This document shows, in pieces, positions 1 through 9,122 of a stretch of 64,000 nt of DNA. Each line of letters begins with the position of its first letter. Positions within the stretch are counted from its first letter, which is position 1. The notes under the pieces are model-generated. The model saw only the letters and a program-made list of their open reading frames with translations, did not search any database and was not told the origin of the DNA. Both the position numbers and the translations under genes were made by a program. The stretch is from Calothrix parasitica NIES-267 (lineage in GTDB: Bacteria > Cyanobacteriota > Cyanobacteriia > Cyanobacteriales > Nostocaceae). The DNA lies in NCBI RefSeq assembly GCF_002368095.1, contig NZ_AP018227.1, forward strand, positions 3,760,047 to 3,824,046, in the 5' to 3' direction.

Positions 1-105
1 AGAGAATTCTCGACCAAAAGCAATCGGTACCCTCAACCTAGGTTCTCGTAACTCCCCAGTCGCCGGGTCTTCCCAACTTAAATTAATTTCTAAACTATTA
101 CTCAT
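1..105 (-). CDS. FHA domain protein, 5' part only (runs off the window)
   Basis: Only the first 35 codons lie in the window. The ATG is the complement of 103-105 and the frame stays open to base 1. The peptide starts MSNSLEINLSWEDPATGE and reaches a G-R-E-F motif, which resembles the first strand and the GRE/GRD turn of forkhead-associated phosphopeptide-binding domains. The next gene upstream on the same strand is also an FHA protein, about 100 bases away, so the two probably form a pair. The function beyond phosphothreonine recognition cannot be told from this fragment. Confidence 0.6.
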   Translation of the reverse strand, partial: MSNSLEINLSWEDPATGELREPRLRVPIAFGREFS

Positions 106-206
106 ATATTTTAATTAGTAGTTATTTGTTAGTAATTAGTGGTTAGTAATTAATAGTGAATTAATAATTATTCACTTTTCTCTATTCCCTATTCCCTATT
201 TTCTAT

Positions 207-788
207 TCACTGATTCTTCTCTGGTGAAACTAAAACACTAACCGCTGCTGCTAAAGAAGTCCCACACCAAGGACAACCAACTTGAATATGTTCGATAGCA
301 GAAACTTTATGACAATTCGGACATTGCAAACCGTAAGAACCTTGGTGTAGAGGTGCTGTTGATGCAGGCTTTGAGGGTACAGCAGGAATTACTGGTTGAC
401 TATTTTGACCTGGTTTAGGCGGTTCCAAAATAGTAGCCGGAAAGCTATTAACTTGAGGAATATTAACATTAATAACTTTCAATTGCATTTGTCCCAAACA
501 AAGAATGCTACCTTGATTCAAAAACGCATCTCCTCTAAACAACTGTTTTCCATCTACCAAAGGAGGATTTTTTTCTCTTAAAGTCCGAATATAAAACTGT
601 TTTTGTTGAGCATTAAAAAATATTTCAACATGTAAACCCGATACAGTCGGATGACTCAAAACAATATCGCACCGTTTAGGGTCGCGACCAATACGGACAG
701 TACCAGGATTCTTACTAGGCTGCTGTTCGTAAATTATCTGAGTTTTCTCTTCACCCGCATCGTGCCACTGTAATGTTAGTGAATTCAT
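207..788 (-). CDS. FHA domain protein with C-terminal zinc ribbon
   Basis: The likely start is the ATG at 788; a TTG 13 codons upstream would lengthen the protein but is less convincing. The product is about 193 residues. The N-terminal half is an FHA domain: GRDPKRCDIVL, then HPTVSGLHVEI, the usual G-R and S-x-x-H phosphopeptide-binding pattern. A Pro-rich linker follows. The end has a CPNC...CPWC zinc ribbon. FHA proteins read Ser/Thr kinase output; no kinase lies nearby, although a PP2C phosphatase is at 56.6 kb. It probably forms a pair with the FHA fragment at the window edge. Its target is unknown. Confidence 0.8.
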   Translation of the reverse strand: MNSLTLQWHDAGEEKTQIIYEQQPSKNPGTVRIGRDPKRCDIVLSHPTVSGLHVEIFFNAQQKQFYIRTLREKNPPLVDGKQLFRGDAFLNQGSILCLGQMQLKVINVNIPQVNSFPATILEPPKPGQNSQPVIPAVPSKPASTAPLHQGSYGLQCPNCHKVSAIEHIQVGCPWCGTSLAAAVSVLVSPEKNQ

Positions 789-889
789 GAATTTAGCTTC
801 TATGTAGCCTTTATTAAGCAACTTCAACTATTGTCTGTGCGATTCCTAACACGAGCAAGCACAAGCAATCAAGTATGCTGAAAAAAACT

Positions 890-1125
890 TAAAATAAACA
901 ATTGGTTTGAAAATTGAAAATTGGGGATTGGGAATTGAGAATTGGTAATTGGTAATTGGTAATTGGTAATTGGGGATTGAGAATTGAGGATTGGTCACAG
1001 TTAGGGAGCAGGATGCTCCCACTACAATTCGTTTTTTATTTAAAACTTCTAGAATTTTCTCCCCATCTCCCCATCTCCCCATCTCCCCATCTCCCCCTCT
1101 CCCCCTCTACCCCCTCTCCCAATCC
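890..1125. repeat. Short tandem repeat mosaic (ATTGGTA and CCCCATCT units)
   Basis: From about 905 to 995 the sequence is a run of AATTGGTAATTGG and GGGAATTGAG units. From about 1060 to 1125 it is CTCCCCATCTCCCC repeated. It fills the space between the FHA gene and endonuclease V. Open frames here are low complexity and are not genes. Such heptamer or octamer repeats are common in heterocystous cyanobacteria. Confidence 0.85.
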
Positions 1126-1128
1126 TTC

Positions 1129-1794
1129 TCACCTATTAGAAGCCAACTTATCCGCAATCCTAGTAGTTTCGGGTAAACGATATTTCGGAGAACATTGCAA
1201 TACATAATCAATTGCGGTTGGTAAACTAATCCGATGACCGCTAGAAACGTATAATGGTTTTACGTTTTCACGAGTACGTAATACTGCTCCTATCGTTTCA
1301 TCTTTATGTATTAAAGGTTTCCAGCTTCCTTTTTCTTGAGGAACTTCTTCATAATCACCTATCAGCCAAGATTTGGCGACTCCAATAGTCGGTATATCGA
1401 GTATTACACCTAAATGACAAGCAATTCCTAATCTACGAGGATGAGCTAGTCCTTGACCGTCACACAGAATTATATCTGGTGTTATATTTATCTTTTGCAG
1501 CGCATCTAATACTGCCGGAATTTCACGAAACGATAGAAAACCGGGAATGTAGGGAAAGGTAGTCGGACGTTTAGCTATACTTTGCTCTTGTAACTGTAAA
1601 TCGGGAAAACTCAACACCGCTACCGCAGCACGACTGATTGTACCATCAGCTTCAAAACCCATATCAACACCAGCAACGTATTTTACTGGTTCTTCAAATC
1701 TATCTTCTGTAATAACTTCTTTTCGTAATTCCTCTTGGATTATTTTTGCTTCTGATGTGGTCAAATTCCAATTATGACGCTGTTTTATCTGCAT
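1129..1794 (-). CDS. nfi: Endonuclease V (deoxyinosine 3' endonuclease)
   Basis: This 221-residue protein matches endonuclease V in length and motifs. It has the first catalytic Asp in VAGVDMGF (D44), the strand-separating wedge PYIPGFLSFRE, and the second acidic site in LCDGQGLAHPRRLGIACHLG, followed by IGVAKSWLIG. The family nicks DNA one base 3' of deoxyinosine and so starts repair of deaminated adenine. The usual HG after the second Asp reads QG here, a mild variation. The gene is transcribed toward the repeat tract at 890-1125. The next gene upstream is selU on the same strand, 160 bases away. Confidence 0.93.
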   Translation of the reverse strand: MQIKQRHNWNLTTSEAKIIQEELRKEVITEDRFEEPVKYVAGVDMGFEADGTISRAAVAVLSFPDLQLQEQSIAKRPTTFPYIPGFLSFREIPAVLDALQKINITPDIILCDGQGLAHPRRLGIACHLGVILDIPTIGVAKSWLIGDYEEVPQEKGSWKPLIHKDETIGAVLRTRENVKPLYVSSGHRISLPTAIDYVLQCSPKYRLPETTRIADKLASNR

Positions 1795-1888
1795 ATTACA
1801 CTTTGTAATCTTAATGTATTTTTTTATAATTTAACCCATCTATAGGTAAATATAAATATATAAATGTGAAATTTATAGATATAAAACA

Positions 1889-1914
1889 TAGAGACGTAAA
1901 ATTTTACGTCTCTA
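1889..1914. repeat. Perfect 26-bp palindrome (TAGAGACGTAAAA half-site)
   Basis: TAGAGACGTAAAA is followed directly by its exact reverse complement. It lies 42 bases past the selU stop codon. It belongs to the same dyad type as 36900-36929, which shares the TAGAGACG arms. It may act as an mRNA 3' hairpin or be a dispersed small dyad repeat. Confidence 0.8.
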
Positions 1915-1955
1915 CATGGTTGTATTATTCTTAATCACGGTCATTCGACCAGAAA

Positions 1956-3023
1956 TTAGCTTATCCCAACAAAACTGGGAACTAAAGAATCGACATAATT
2001 TTCAATACAACTGTCGGATAAATCATCTAAAGAAATAACTTGTTCGACTTGGCTAAAATTGTGCTGCATAGATTTACGATAAGTTGGGTCGTAGTGTGAT
2101 TCTAAAATATCTCTAACAAATAATTCCCAATCTTGATTGTTTATCATCTGGTACCAATTACTTATTTTCTTCCAACCACAGCTTGATTTTAATTTCTCTA
2201 ACTTTGCTTTGAGAAATTCAGGGTTATCTACTAAATGTGGATATTCCGCTAACAAAAATTGGACTCTCTTATCAATAGGTAATTTGATTTCTACACAGCT
2301 AGATTGTTTCATCTCCTTCAATAAAGATTGGGGTAAATGAACTTGTCCTATTTTGCTACTTTCTGATTCTACCCACACGGTTTCATTAGGATTGAAACTT
2401 TGAAGTGCTTGTAATAATTTGCTATCAAAATACTTTTGGCTAGGTTGAGGTGAAGGTTTACCTTTCCATTCTTCACCTAACAACGAACCACGATGACTTG
2501 CTAAAGCTTCCAAATCTAAGACTTGAAAACCTTTCTGACGCATTTTTTCTAAAATATGGGTTTTTCCGCTACCAGTTAAACCGCATAATATTTTGTAATT
2601 TAATTCTCGTGGTAAAGAATCCAATTCCTGACGTACATAACTACGGTAAGTTTTATAACCACCTTCAAGGAGAGTTACTCGCCAACCAATTTGGGATAAT
2701 ACTGTAGCTAAGCTAGCAGAACGTTGACCACCTCGCCAACAGTAAATTAATGGCTGATAGTTTTTTTCTTTATCAGCAAAGTGTTCGTTTAAGTGTTTAG
2801 AAATATTCTTTGATACAATTGCAGCCCCTATTTTCCGCGCTCTAAAAGGCGAGAATTGCTTGTATATCGTTCCAACTTCAGCGCGTTCGGCATCATTTAA
2901 AACCGGTAAATTAATTGCACCGGGGATGCGGTCTTCTGCAAACTCGCTACTTGAACGAACATCAATTATCTCACTATAAGTTTCCTTATGGGGTTCTCTA
3001 GTATATTTGAGCGAAGCAACCAT
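1956..3023 (-). CDS. mnmH: tRNA 2-selenouridine synthase (MnmH/SelU)
   Basis: The 355-residue protein has the two-domain layout of MnmH. The N-terminal rhodanese domain carries the catalytic Cys in YCWRGGQRS (C95). The C-terminal P-loop domain carries GLTGSGKT (148-155). The enzyme changes 2-thiouridine at the wobble position of Lys, Glu and Gln tRNAs to 2-selenouridine through a geranylated intermediate, using selenophosphate. The EIIDVRSSSEFAEDRIPGA start of the rhodanese fold supports the chosen start. No selD gene is in the window, so selenium use is inferred. A perfect hairpin lies just downstream at 1889-1914. Confidence 0.93.
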   Translation of the reverse strand: MVASLKYTREPHKETYSEIIDVRSSSEFAEDRIPGAINLPVLNDAERAEVGTIYKQFSPFRARKIGAAIVSKNISKHLNEHFADKEKNYQPLIYCWRGGQRSASLATVLSQIGWRVTLLEGGYKTYRSYVRQELDSLPRELNYKILCGLTGSGKTHILEKMRQKGFQVLDLEALASHRGSLLGEEWKGKPSPQPSQKYFDSKLLQALQSFNPNETVWVESESSKIGQVHLPQSLLKEMKQSSCVEIKLPIDKRVQFLLAEYPHLVDNPEFLKAKLEKLKSSCGWKKISNWYQMINNQDWELFVRDILESHYDPTYRKSMQHNFSQVEQVISLDDLSDSCIENYVDSLVPSFVGIS

Positions 3024-3449
3024 TGCAGTGAAACTCTATTTTTTATATTATGACATTCGAGAAAGTCGTGAGACTTTAGTATTTAAAGCAATTTCAAATA
3101 ATTACTGCATGACAAGAGAGTAGAATCAAAACTACTTTAGCTTATATCAAGCTACTTGCTTGATAAACTTTTTTAAATATCTATAACTTGATACTTGAGG
3201 AAACGTATGATTTTATGCAAAGATAGTGCCTTTAGTTAAGTTATTACCATAATTAGCTATCTATAGATACTAAAAGCTTTGCACTGTAACTTTTACAGAA
3301 GCAAATTTGATACGTTTGAGAGAACTTTTACCGGAGCTTGGTGATAAAGAGAACTTTTTATTCTTTATCGTATTCAGACCAATAGTTATTTACATAAATT
3401 CATAAAATTCATTAAAAAAAACCGACAAAATTAGTACAGAGAGTTCCCT
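3024..3449. other. AT-rich divergent intergenic region
   Basis: This is the shared upstream region of mnmH (minus) and the membrane protein gene at 3450 (plus). It is AT-rich, with no convincing gene, RNA or repeat. GAGAG at about 3440 is a plausible ribosome binding site for the downstream gene. Confidence 0.6.
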
Positions 3450-4544
3450 ATGAAAAGAGTCCCATCATTGCCCCTATGGATTCCTTATCCTAACGCTTGG
3501 TTAAGTGCTTTAATGTTATCGGTATTAATGGGTACATTTTTAGGTATCCTCAGACGTTATACCGATTCGCTTTACAATTTACCCAAATGGTCAAATACTC
3601 CCGAGCAATTGACCGTAATTGTAATTTTATTTTTTATTGTACCTATCCCAGTTATTGCACTATTCCATCATTTGTTTCTCAGTCGTTTTATGTCTCCGAT
3701 TCCAGGAGAAAGAATAAACGCGACTACTGGATTTTTTCCTGGATTAATAAGTTGGTGGGAAAGCTTGTATAGTTGGCTGGTGATAATCTTATCTACACTG
3801 ATAGCAACCTTAATTTGTACGCCTTTTTTACCATTATTCAAGCTTAACTATACAAAAATAGCAGCAACATACGCGGAAAATCCCAGCAATTTAAGATTAG
3901 TATTTGCTGCTGTATGGATTTTATGCGCTGCTGTATTTTATCAAGTGTCGTATTTATTTAAAGCTCGTCTTGTTGATAGCGATAGTATAGATGAGCCAAA
4001 AACTATTAAAGCTAAATCAAAACAGGTTGAAATTGAAGAGGATGAGATTGTTTCAACGACTGTAGTAACAACAAGCGATAGCGATACGACTAAAGCAGAT
4101 AATGATTCTACTGTTGTTAAAAAGAAAAAATCACCAAAGACATTTCTGAATATTTTTGTGATGAGTTTAGTAGGTGCATGGATGTATATGTTCTTCACCT
4201 TACCAGACGTGCAGCAAAGTATATCATCGGGTAATTTTGGAGAGCAAATTCAAAAAAGAATTAGTGCTGAAACAAAAGTAGTTAATAATCAGGTTTCTAA
4301 ACTAGCATCTCAAGGTAACTCCTTCAGTGAAGCATTGACCCTTGCAAATAGTGCTGCACAAACTGAAGAATTAGCAACTTCTAAAGAAGATTGGAATAAA
4401 GTTGCAGGTAAATGGAAAGCAGCAATGATATTAATGCAAACAGTACCACCAGAAAATCCTAATTTCATCGTAGCCGAACAGAAAATCGGGGAATATAAGA
4501 AGAGAGTAAAAATAGCAGAAGAACAAGTTATTAAAGCTGAATAA
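3450..4544 (+). CDS. Membrane protein of unknown function
   Basis: I do not recognise this 364-residue protein beyond its look of a conserved cyanobacterial membrane protein. Four hydrophobic segments are visible in the first half, at about residues 17-35, 54-77, 108-130 and 148-170. A charged Ser/Thr/Asp/Lys-rich stretch (about 175-230) follows, then a fifth segment at about 231-251 in KTFLNIFVMSLVGAWMYMFFTL. The last 110 residues are hydrophilic and helical, with a possible coiled coil or TPR-like hairpin (SKEDWNKVAGKWKAAM). The ATG at 3450 follows a GAGAG site. It stands alone and converges on the exostosin-like gene. No function can be assigned. Confidence 0.8.
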   Translation: MKRVPSLPLWIPYPNAWLSALMLSVLMGTFLGILRRYTDSLYNLPKWSNTPEQLTVIVILFFIVPIPVIALFHHLFLSRFMSPIPGERINATTGFFPGLISWWESLYSWLVIILSTLIATLICTPFLPLFKLNYTKIAATYAENPSNLRLVFAAVWILCAAVFYQVSYLFKARLVDSDSIDEPKTIKAKSKQVEIEEDEIVSTTVVTTSDSDTTKADNDSTVVKKKKSPKTFLNIFVMSLVGAWMYMFFTLPDVQQSISSGNFGEQIQKRISAETKVVNNQVSKLASQGNSFSEALTLANSAAQTEELATSKEDWNKVAGKWKAAMILMQTVPPENPNFIVAEQKIGEYKKRVKIAEEQVIKAE

Positions 4545-4556
4545 TTAAAGTTTCAA

Positions 4557-4622
4557 TAGGGAGAGATATTCATTATCAAATAATATATTTGAATAATCAT
4601 CAAACCCGCTATCTCTCTCTTG
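4557..4622. terminator. Possible terminator hairpin between convergent genes
   Basis: GAGAGATA near 4560 pairs with TATCTCTC near 4612 across a 40-base AT-rich loop. It lies between the convergent stops at 4544 and 4662. The long loop makes it a weak candidate. Confidence 0.3.
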
Positions 4623-4661
4623 ATTTATTGATTTTCAATCTTCTCAAAAGTGAATAAAAAA

Positions 4662-5516
4662 TTAAATAGACAACACCTTACCAATTTCCTGATTCAACTC
4701 TTCAAAAGAAACAGTCAGACGTTCAAAACACAACTGAAAATTATAATTAATATCTTCTTCAGACCATTTCAAGCTTGAAATCGAATCATTCATAGTGAAA
4801 TAACGAAAACCTTCATAAGCCGGACAATATTCTTCAATAATCGGAATCGCACCACACATAATAGATTCAAAAAATCGATAAGTCCAAATATAATCACCGC
4901 TCGGACAAAGTACAAATTGAGAATTGGCTAATAAACGAAAATACTCTTCATCCCAAGCTTTGACAGGAAAAACCCTTCCGCGATTTGATGACCAAAATAC
5001 CACTCCATTTAATTCCGTTTTATAAGTACTTGGTAAAATCGGTAAACTTAATTGTCTGAATAATTTATTTACCAAACGAATTACAAAACGCTGTTGAGTC
5101 GGAAGTTTAAATCGAGAATTTGAAAAATTGTTTTTAAACCATTTAACTAAAGTTTTGTTGCGTTTTTCAGTAACCAAACCAGCAAAACAAATTTGAATAT
5201 TACGCTTATCAGACCAAAGTTGACGACAATAATCAAAACTTGCATGAGGAAAAATCAAAGTTCGTTTTAAACAACCAATTTGCGAACTAGGATTAGTATG
5301 ATTAAATTTAACAGAATCTAATATTGCAACTTCTTCAATACCAACTTGATATTCTAAATTAAAAATATTTTTCAAAAGGGAAAACTTGTTTTGATGTTCT
5401 TCTGGAATACTTACCGTATAGTCAGATTCCATCAAAGCATGAGTAAGTCTTATTGCTTGAAGATATTGTAGAGGGAGATTAACGGCGAATTTTTGATTGT
5501 ATTTTGAAACGGTCAT
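4662..5516 (-). CDS. Exostosin-like glycosyltransferase
   Basis: The 284-residue protein ends with the exostosin (GT47-like) signature. FVLCPSGDYIWTYRFFESI is followed by MCGAIPIIEEYCPAYEG, the pattern of the nucleotide-sugar-binding half of these enzymes (CP-G-D-RF-E-GAIPVI). The N-terminal part has RLTHALMESDYTVSIPEE and an IQICFAGLVTEKRNK strand typical of the fold. No signal peptide is seen, so it is probably cytoplasmic. It stands alone, facing the unknown membrane protein. The acceptor, perhaps an exopolysaccharide or surface glycan, is not known. Confidence 0.8.
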   Translation of the reverse strand: MTVSKYNQKFAVNLPLQYLQAIRLTHALMESDYTVSIPEEHQNKFSLLKNIFNLEYQVGIEEVAILDSVKFNHTNPSSQIGCLKRTLIFPHASFDYCRQLWSDKRNIQICFAGLVTEKRNKTLVKWFKNNFSNSRFKLPTQQRFVIRLVNKLFRQLSLPILPSTYKTELNGVVFWSSNRGRVFPVKAWDEEYFRLLANSQFVLCPSGDYIWTYRFFESIMCGAIPIIEEYCPAYEGFRYFTMNDSISSLKWSEEDINYNFQLCFERLTVSFEELNQEIGKVLSI

Positions 5517-5553
5517 TCTATTTTAGATTTTAGATTATTTTATTTTTAATAGG

Positions 5554-5592
5554 TTGTAGAGATGTAACAGTGTTACCTCTCCCGACAGTTGC
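5554..5592. repeat. Dispersed repeat, copy at 5.5 kb (TGTAGAGA...CTCTCCCGACAGTT)
   Basis: TGTAGAGATGT, a short spacer and ACCTCTCCCGACAGTT recur at 14495-14530 with a few changes. The repeat sits between the exostosin gene and the aldo/keto reductase gene. Its arms resemble the TAGAGACG dyads at 1889 and 36900. Confidence 0.6.
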
Positions 5593-5724
5593 GAGAAAAA
5601 CGAAATCTTTGTTTTTTGTTTTTTCTATTCCCTATTCCCTCTATCCAAATATTTAATTAACATCTACTAAATACTATTATCGCTAAAATACTAATAACAA
5701 AGTAATTTCACCCCTACCGTCATC

Positions 5725-6690
5725 ATGTCAGAGAAAAAAACGCGGCGTGAATTCTTAATTACCAGTGCGGCTGTTGCTGGTGGTATTGTCGGATGTAAGT
5801 CTTTACAGCAAAATACTATTAGCAATGCTGCACCACCTGCAAAAATGCCAGAACAAGTTTTGGGTAAAACTGGTGAAAAACTTCCTATCTTTGGTTTGGG
5901 TGGTGCTGGACAAACACCGCTTTCTAAGAATGGAGTAGAACGAGAAGCTGTAGAACAAATTGAGAAAGCACTACAGCTTGGTATTCGTTACTTTGACACT
6001 GCTGCAAGTTACGGACCGAGCGAAGATTATATGGGAAAAGTACTTCCACCTCACCGTAAAAAAATCTTCTTAGCAAGCAAAACAGCAGCTAGAGATAGAG
6101 ATGGTGCTTGGAGAGAATTAGAAACAAGTTTAAAAAGATTAAACGTAGATTACCTTGATTTATGGCAATTGCATCACGTTTCTTTCTCCGAAGAACTAGA
6201 CACGATATTTTCTAATTCCGGAGCAGTCAAAGCTATAGAAGAAGCAAAGCAACAAAAACTGATTCGATTTTCAGGAATTACCGGACACCACGAACCTGAC
6301 ATCATTGCTGAAGGGTTGCGTCGCTATCCTTTCGATCACACCTTAATTCCTGTAAATGCAGCCGATAAATATCATCCTCGTCCTTTTCTTCCCGTGGTTT
6401 TACCCGTAGCGCGAGAGAAAAACGTCGGCGTAACTGCCATGAAAGTACCAGCATACGGACGTTTATTTAAGCCCGGTGGATTATCGGGAATGAATCAAGC
6501 TTTGGGTTACAGCTTATCTCAACCAGGAGTACATTGCTGCATAGTTGCTGCTGAGAACATCAAACAATTAGAAGAAAACGTCAATGTAGCGCGAAGTTTT
6601 CAGAGATTGGACGATAAAGAACTAGCCGCAATCGAAAAGCAAGTTGCTGGAATTTGGGAAGACGGTAACTTTTTCCGCGCTTGGACGTGA
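5725..6690 (+). CDS. Aldo/keto reductase with Tat signal
   Basis: The 321-residue protein starts with a twin-arginine signal, TRREFLITSAAVAGGIVGC, whose end also reads like a lipobox, so it may be an exported lipoprotein. The mature part is an aldo/keto reductase with the full tetrad: D91 and Y96 in YFDTAASYG, K119 in LASKT, and H150 in LWQLHH. These enzymes reduce carbonyls with NADPH in a TIM barrel; the natural substrate is unknown. Export of an NADPH enzyme by Tat suggests folding and cofactor loading in the cytoplasm. The gene is single and ends in a repeat tract. Confidence 0.88.
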   Translation: MSEKKTRREFLITSAAVAGGIVGCKSLQQNTISNAAPPAKMPEQVLGKTGEKLPIFGLGGAGQTPLSKNGVEREAVEQIEKALQLGIRYFDTAASYGPSEDYMGKVLPPHRKKIFLASKTAARDRDGAWRELETSLKRLNVDYLDLWQLHHVSFSEELDTIFSNSGAVKAIEEAKQQKLIRFSGITGHHEPDIIAEGLRRYPFDHTLIPVNAADKYHPRPFLPVVLPVAREKNVGVTAMKVPAYGRLFKPGGLSGMNQALGYSLSQPGVHCCIVAAENIKQLEENVNVARSFQRLDDKELAAIEKQVAGIWEDGNFFRAWT

Positions 6691-6694
6691 GGAA

Positions 6695-6755
6695 GAGAGG
6701 GGGAGATGGGGAGAGGGGGAGATGGGGAGATGGGGAGATGGGGAGAGGGGGAGAA
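6695..6755. repeat. GGGGAGAT tandem repeat tract
   Basis: Right after the reductase stop, about seven units of GGGGAGA(T/G) run in a row, followed by AGTTAGGAGTTAGGA and AATTGGTAATT units. It is the complement of the type seen at 1060-1125. Confidence 0.85.
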
Positions 6756-6836
6756 AGTTAAGAGTTAGGAGTTAGGAATTTTTGATAGTAATTAATAATA
6801 GATAATTGGTAATTATTAATTGCTCACTGTTCGCTG

Positions 6837-8000
6837 TTAACTGTTCGCTGTTAACTGTAAGATTTCTTCCGCTGCTCGTTCACAAACTCCAATTTCTCCG
6901 ACAAACTGCTGCATTTCTTGATAGTCAGCTTGCATTTGTTGTTGTCGTTGTTCGTTTAATAAAAATTCCATCGCTGCTTCGACAATATTTTCAGTTGTCG
7001 CTGTTTCTTGAATGAATTCGGGTACAATTTCCCGCATTACTAATAAATTAGGTGGGGAAGCGTAGGAAATTTTGATTTTTAGTATATTTTTAGCTACCCA
7101 GTAGGTGAAGGGATTTAAACGATATAAAACTACTTGCGGTATATTTAATAATGCCAATTCCAAATTTACCGTACCAGACTTAGAGATTGCTAAATCCGCA
7201 GCAGCTAATACTTCTTTCTGTTGATTTGATACTACAGTTGCTCTTAATTGATAATTGTCTACTTGTTTTTCTATTTCTTCTCTATATTTTTCCAGAGATA
7301 AAGGAATCCAGAAATGTACTTCTGGTATTTTATTTTGAATTTCCCGTGCAGCTTCAAACATTACGGGTACCAAGTGCTTTATTTCTTGAGAACGGGAAGC
7401 AGGAAAAAGCGCAATACAAGTTACATTGTCAGCTATTCCTAAATTGTCGCGAGCAGTTTCTCTATCAGGAAAGCTTTGCATCCTATCTACTAAAGGATGT
7501 CCAATCCAAGTTGCATCAGCACCTTTATTTTGAAAATAACGAGCTTCTTCCGGAAATATTGCTAGTAGCTTATCGCTAATTTTGATTAATTGTTCCGTGT
7601 CTTTTTCCCCAATAGAAGTAACCCAAACTTGAGGTGCAATATAGTAAACCGTAGGTACATTTGGCATATTGCGGCGAATATACTTACCCATCGGCAGATT
7701 ACCTCCCATATAGTCGATAAACACCACTAAATCTGGCGGATTTTCTTTAAGAAAAGCAGTTGCTTGTCGCTGTATTTTTAAAGTTGGTAATACAAAAGGT
7801 AAAGCTTCTAAAATTCCGATAGAACCAATAGAAGTAGTATTTCCGATTAAAGTTGCACCAGCAGCAGCCATTTTTTCGCCACCCAAAGCCACAATTTCTA
7901 ATTCCAATCCAGATGAAGCAGCTTGGTTTTTGAGTGCAGTTACTAAAAGTGAACCTTGTAAATCTCCTGACACTTCGCCAGTACTAATAAATATTCGCAT
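6837..8000 (-). CDS. lpxB: Lipid-A-disaccharide synthase
   Basis: The 387-residue protein begins MRIFISTGEVSGDLQG, with the GEVSGD signature of LpxB. Further family blocks are YYIAPQVWVW-like YIAPQVWVTS, GHPLVD, LFPASRSQEI and ISKSGTVNLELALLNIPQVVLYR. It joins UDP-2,3-diacylglucosamine with lipid X to make the lipid A disaccharide at the inner face of the plasma membrane. It is the last gene of the minus-strand lipid A cluster, about 120 bases after lpxA, with a GGTTAAA tandem repeat in the gap. Its length is normal. Confidence 0.95.
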   Translation of the reverse strand: MRIFISTGEVSGDLQGSLLVTALKNQAASSGLELEIVALGGEKMAAAGATLIGNTTSIGSIGILEALPFVLPTLKIQRQATAFLKENPPDLVVFIDYMGGNLPMGKYIRRNMPNVPTVYYIAPQVWVTSIGEKDTEQLIKISDKLLAIFPEEARYFQNKGADATWIGHPLVDRMQSFPDRETARDNLGIADNVTCIALFPASRSQEIKHLVPVMFEAAREIQNKIPEVHFWIPLSLEKYREEIEKQVDNYQLRATVVSNQQKEVLAAADLAISKSGTVNLELALLNIPQVVLYRLNPFTYWVAKNILKIKISYASPPNLLVMREIVPEFIQETATTENIVEAAMEFLLNEQRQQQMQADYQEMQQFVGEIGVCERAAEEILQLTANS

Positions 8001-8066
8001 TTAAAGGTTACAGTTTAAAGGTTACAGTTTAAAGGTCAAAGGTTAAAGGTTAAAGGTTAAAGGTTA
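8001..8066. repeat. AAAGGTTA tandem repeat
   Basis: About seven units of AAAGGTTA/AAAGGTCA lie between lpxB and lpxA. The same unit recurs at 53470-53500 after purQ. It could weaken or shape the lpxA-lpxB cotranscript. Confidence 0.8.
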
Positions 8067-8121
8067 ATTTTTCGTCTCCTTGTCTCCCCATCCCCTTGTC
8101 TCCTTGTCCCCCCTCTCAAAA

Positions 8122-8916
8122 TCATTCTCTACCGGGAATTAAACCACGTCTTCCAGGCATTTGAGAAAGTAATAAAAATCTACGTAAATGTTTAATATGC
8201 TCTGTATCGCCTAAGAATTCTAATTTTTCTATGGCTTCTTTAAATGTAATGTCGGAACGGTAAAGAATACGGAAGGCATTTTTAAGAATTTGTAATTCTT
8301 CAGTTGAAAAACCAGCGCGTTTGAGTCCTACTAAATTAAGAGTGCGAATGCGTGCGGGATTTCCTTCAACCAGCATATATGGTGGTACATCTCTATCAAT
8401 ACGTGCCATACCACCAACCATTGCTCGTCTGCCAATATGCACGAACTGATGAACCCCTAAAACACCACTTAGTCTTGCAAGTGACTCTATATATACATGA
8501 CCTGCTAACGCAACCGAGTTAGCAATGACTACAGAATTTTCCAGAATACAGTTGTGACCGATATGAACGTAAGCCATCAGTAAATTACCGTTACCAATGC
8601 GAGTTTCTTGACCCACACCAGTAGCGCGATTGATAGTAACGTATTCTCTAATACTATTATCGTTGCCAATTACAACTTTACTGAATTCCCCAACGTACTT
8701 TAAATCTTGAGGTTCGGAACCGATAACCGCACCTGAAAAAATCCGATTTCGCGCTCCTATTTCCACAGGACCTTCAAGCACTGCATGAGAACCGATAGTC
8801 GTTTCCGGGCCTACTTTAACGTCTCCCTCAATCGTAGCGTAAGCACCAACTTTTACTGTAGGGTGCAATTGTGCTTGAGGATGAATTACGGCAGTTGGGT
8901 GAATTAGTGTCTTCAA
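8122..8916 (-). CDS. lpxA: UDP-N-acetylglucosamine acyltransferase
   Basis: The 264-residue protein is a left-handed beta-helix built of hexapeptide repeats (IHPTAVIHPQAQLHPTVKVG and on). The general base His is in AYVHIGHNCIL (H121, matching H125 of E. coli). It transfers a 3-hydroxyacyl chain from acyl carrier protein to UDP-GlcNAc, the first step of lipid A synthesis. The C-terminal helical part RAGFSTEELQILKNAFRILY is complete. It sits between fabZ and lpxB, all on the minus strand, as in other cyanobacteria. It acts in the cytoplasm. Confidence 0.96.
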   Translation of the reverse strand: MKTLIHPTAVIHPQAQLHPTVKVGAYATIEGDVKVGPETTIGSHAVLEGPVEIGARNRIFSGAVIGSEPQDLKYVGEFSKVVIGNDNSIREYVTINRATGVGQETRIGNGNLLMAYVHIGHNCILENSVVIANSVALAGHVYIESLARLSGVLGVHQFVHIGRRAMVGGMARIDRDVPPYMLVEGNPARIRTLNLVGLKRAGFSTEELQILKNAFRILYRSDITFKEAIEKLEFLGDTEHIKHLRRFLLLSQMPGRRGLIPGRE

Positions 8917-9122
8917 TGGTGGTTCTCCAGAACAGTTTGCTTGCTGAGTAATTTTAGTATTCAGTAGCCGAAAGCATCGATGATTCGCAACGATTATTTT
9001 GAGGGCAGCGAAAATTCGGAATTTTTACTATACTATAGTGACTTGTTTTTACTGATATTTTTAGAATTCAGCTTTCAGTAAAGACACAATTTATATGTGC
9101 CTTTACTCACTTAAGTTATTCC

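Noticed and set aside
846-1207. Several 60-85 codon frames on both strands near 1 kb
   Set aside because: They are made of ATTGGTA and CCCCATCT repeats, with low-complexity translations and no start signals.
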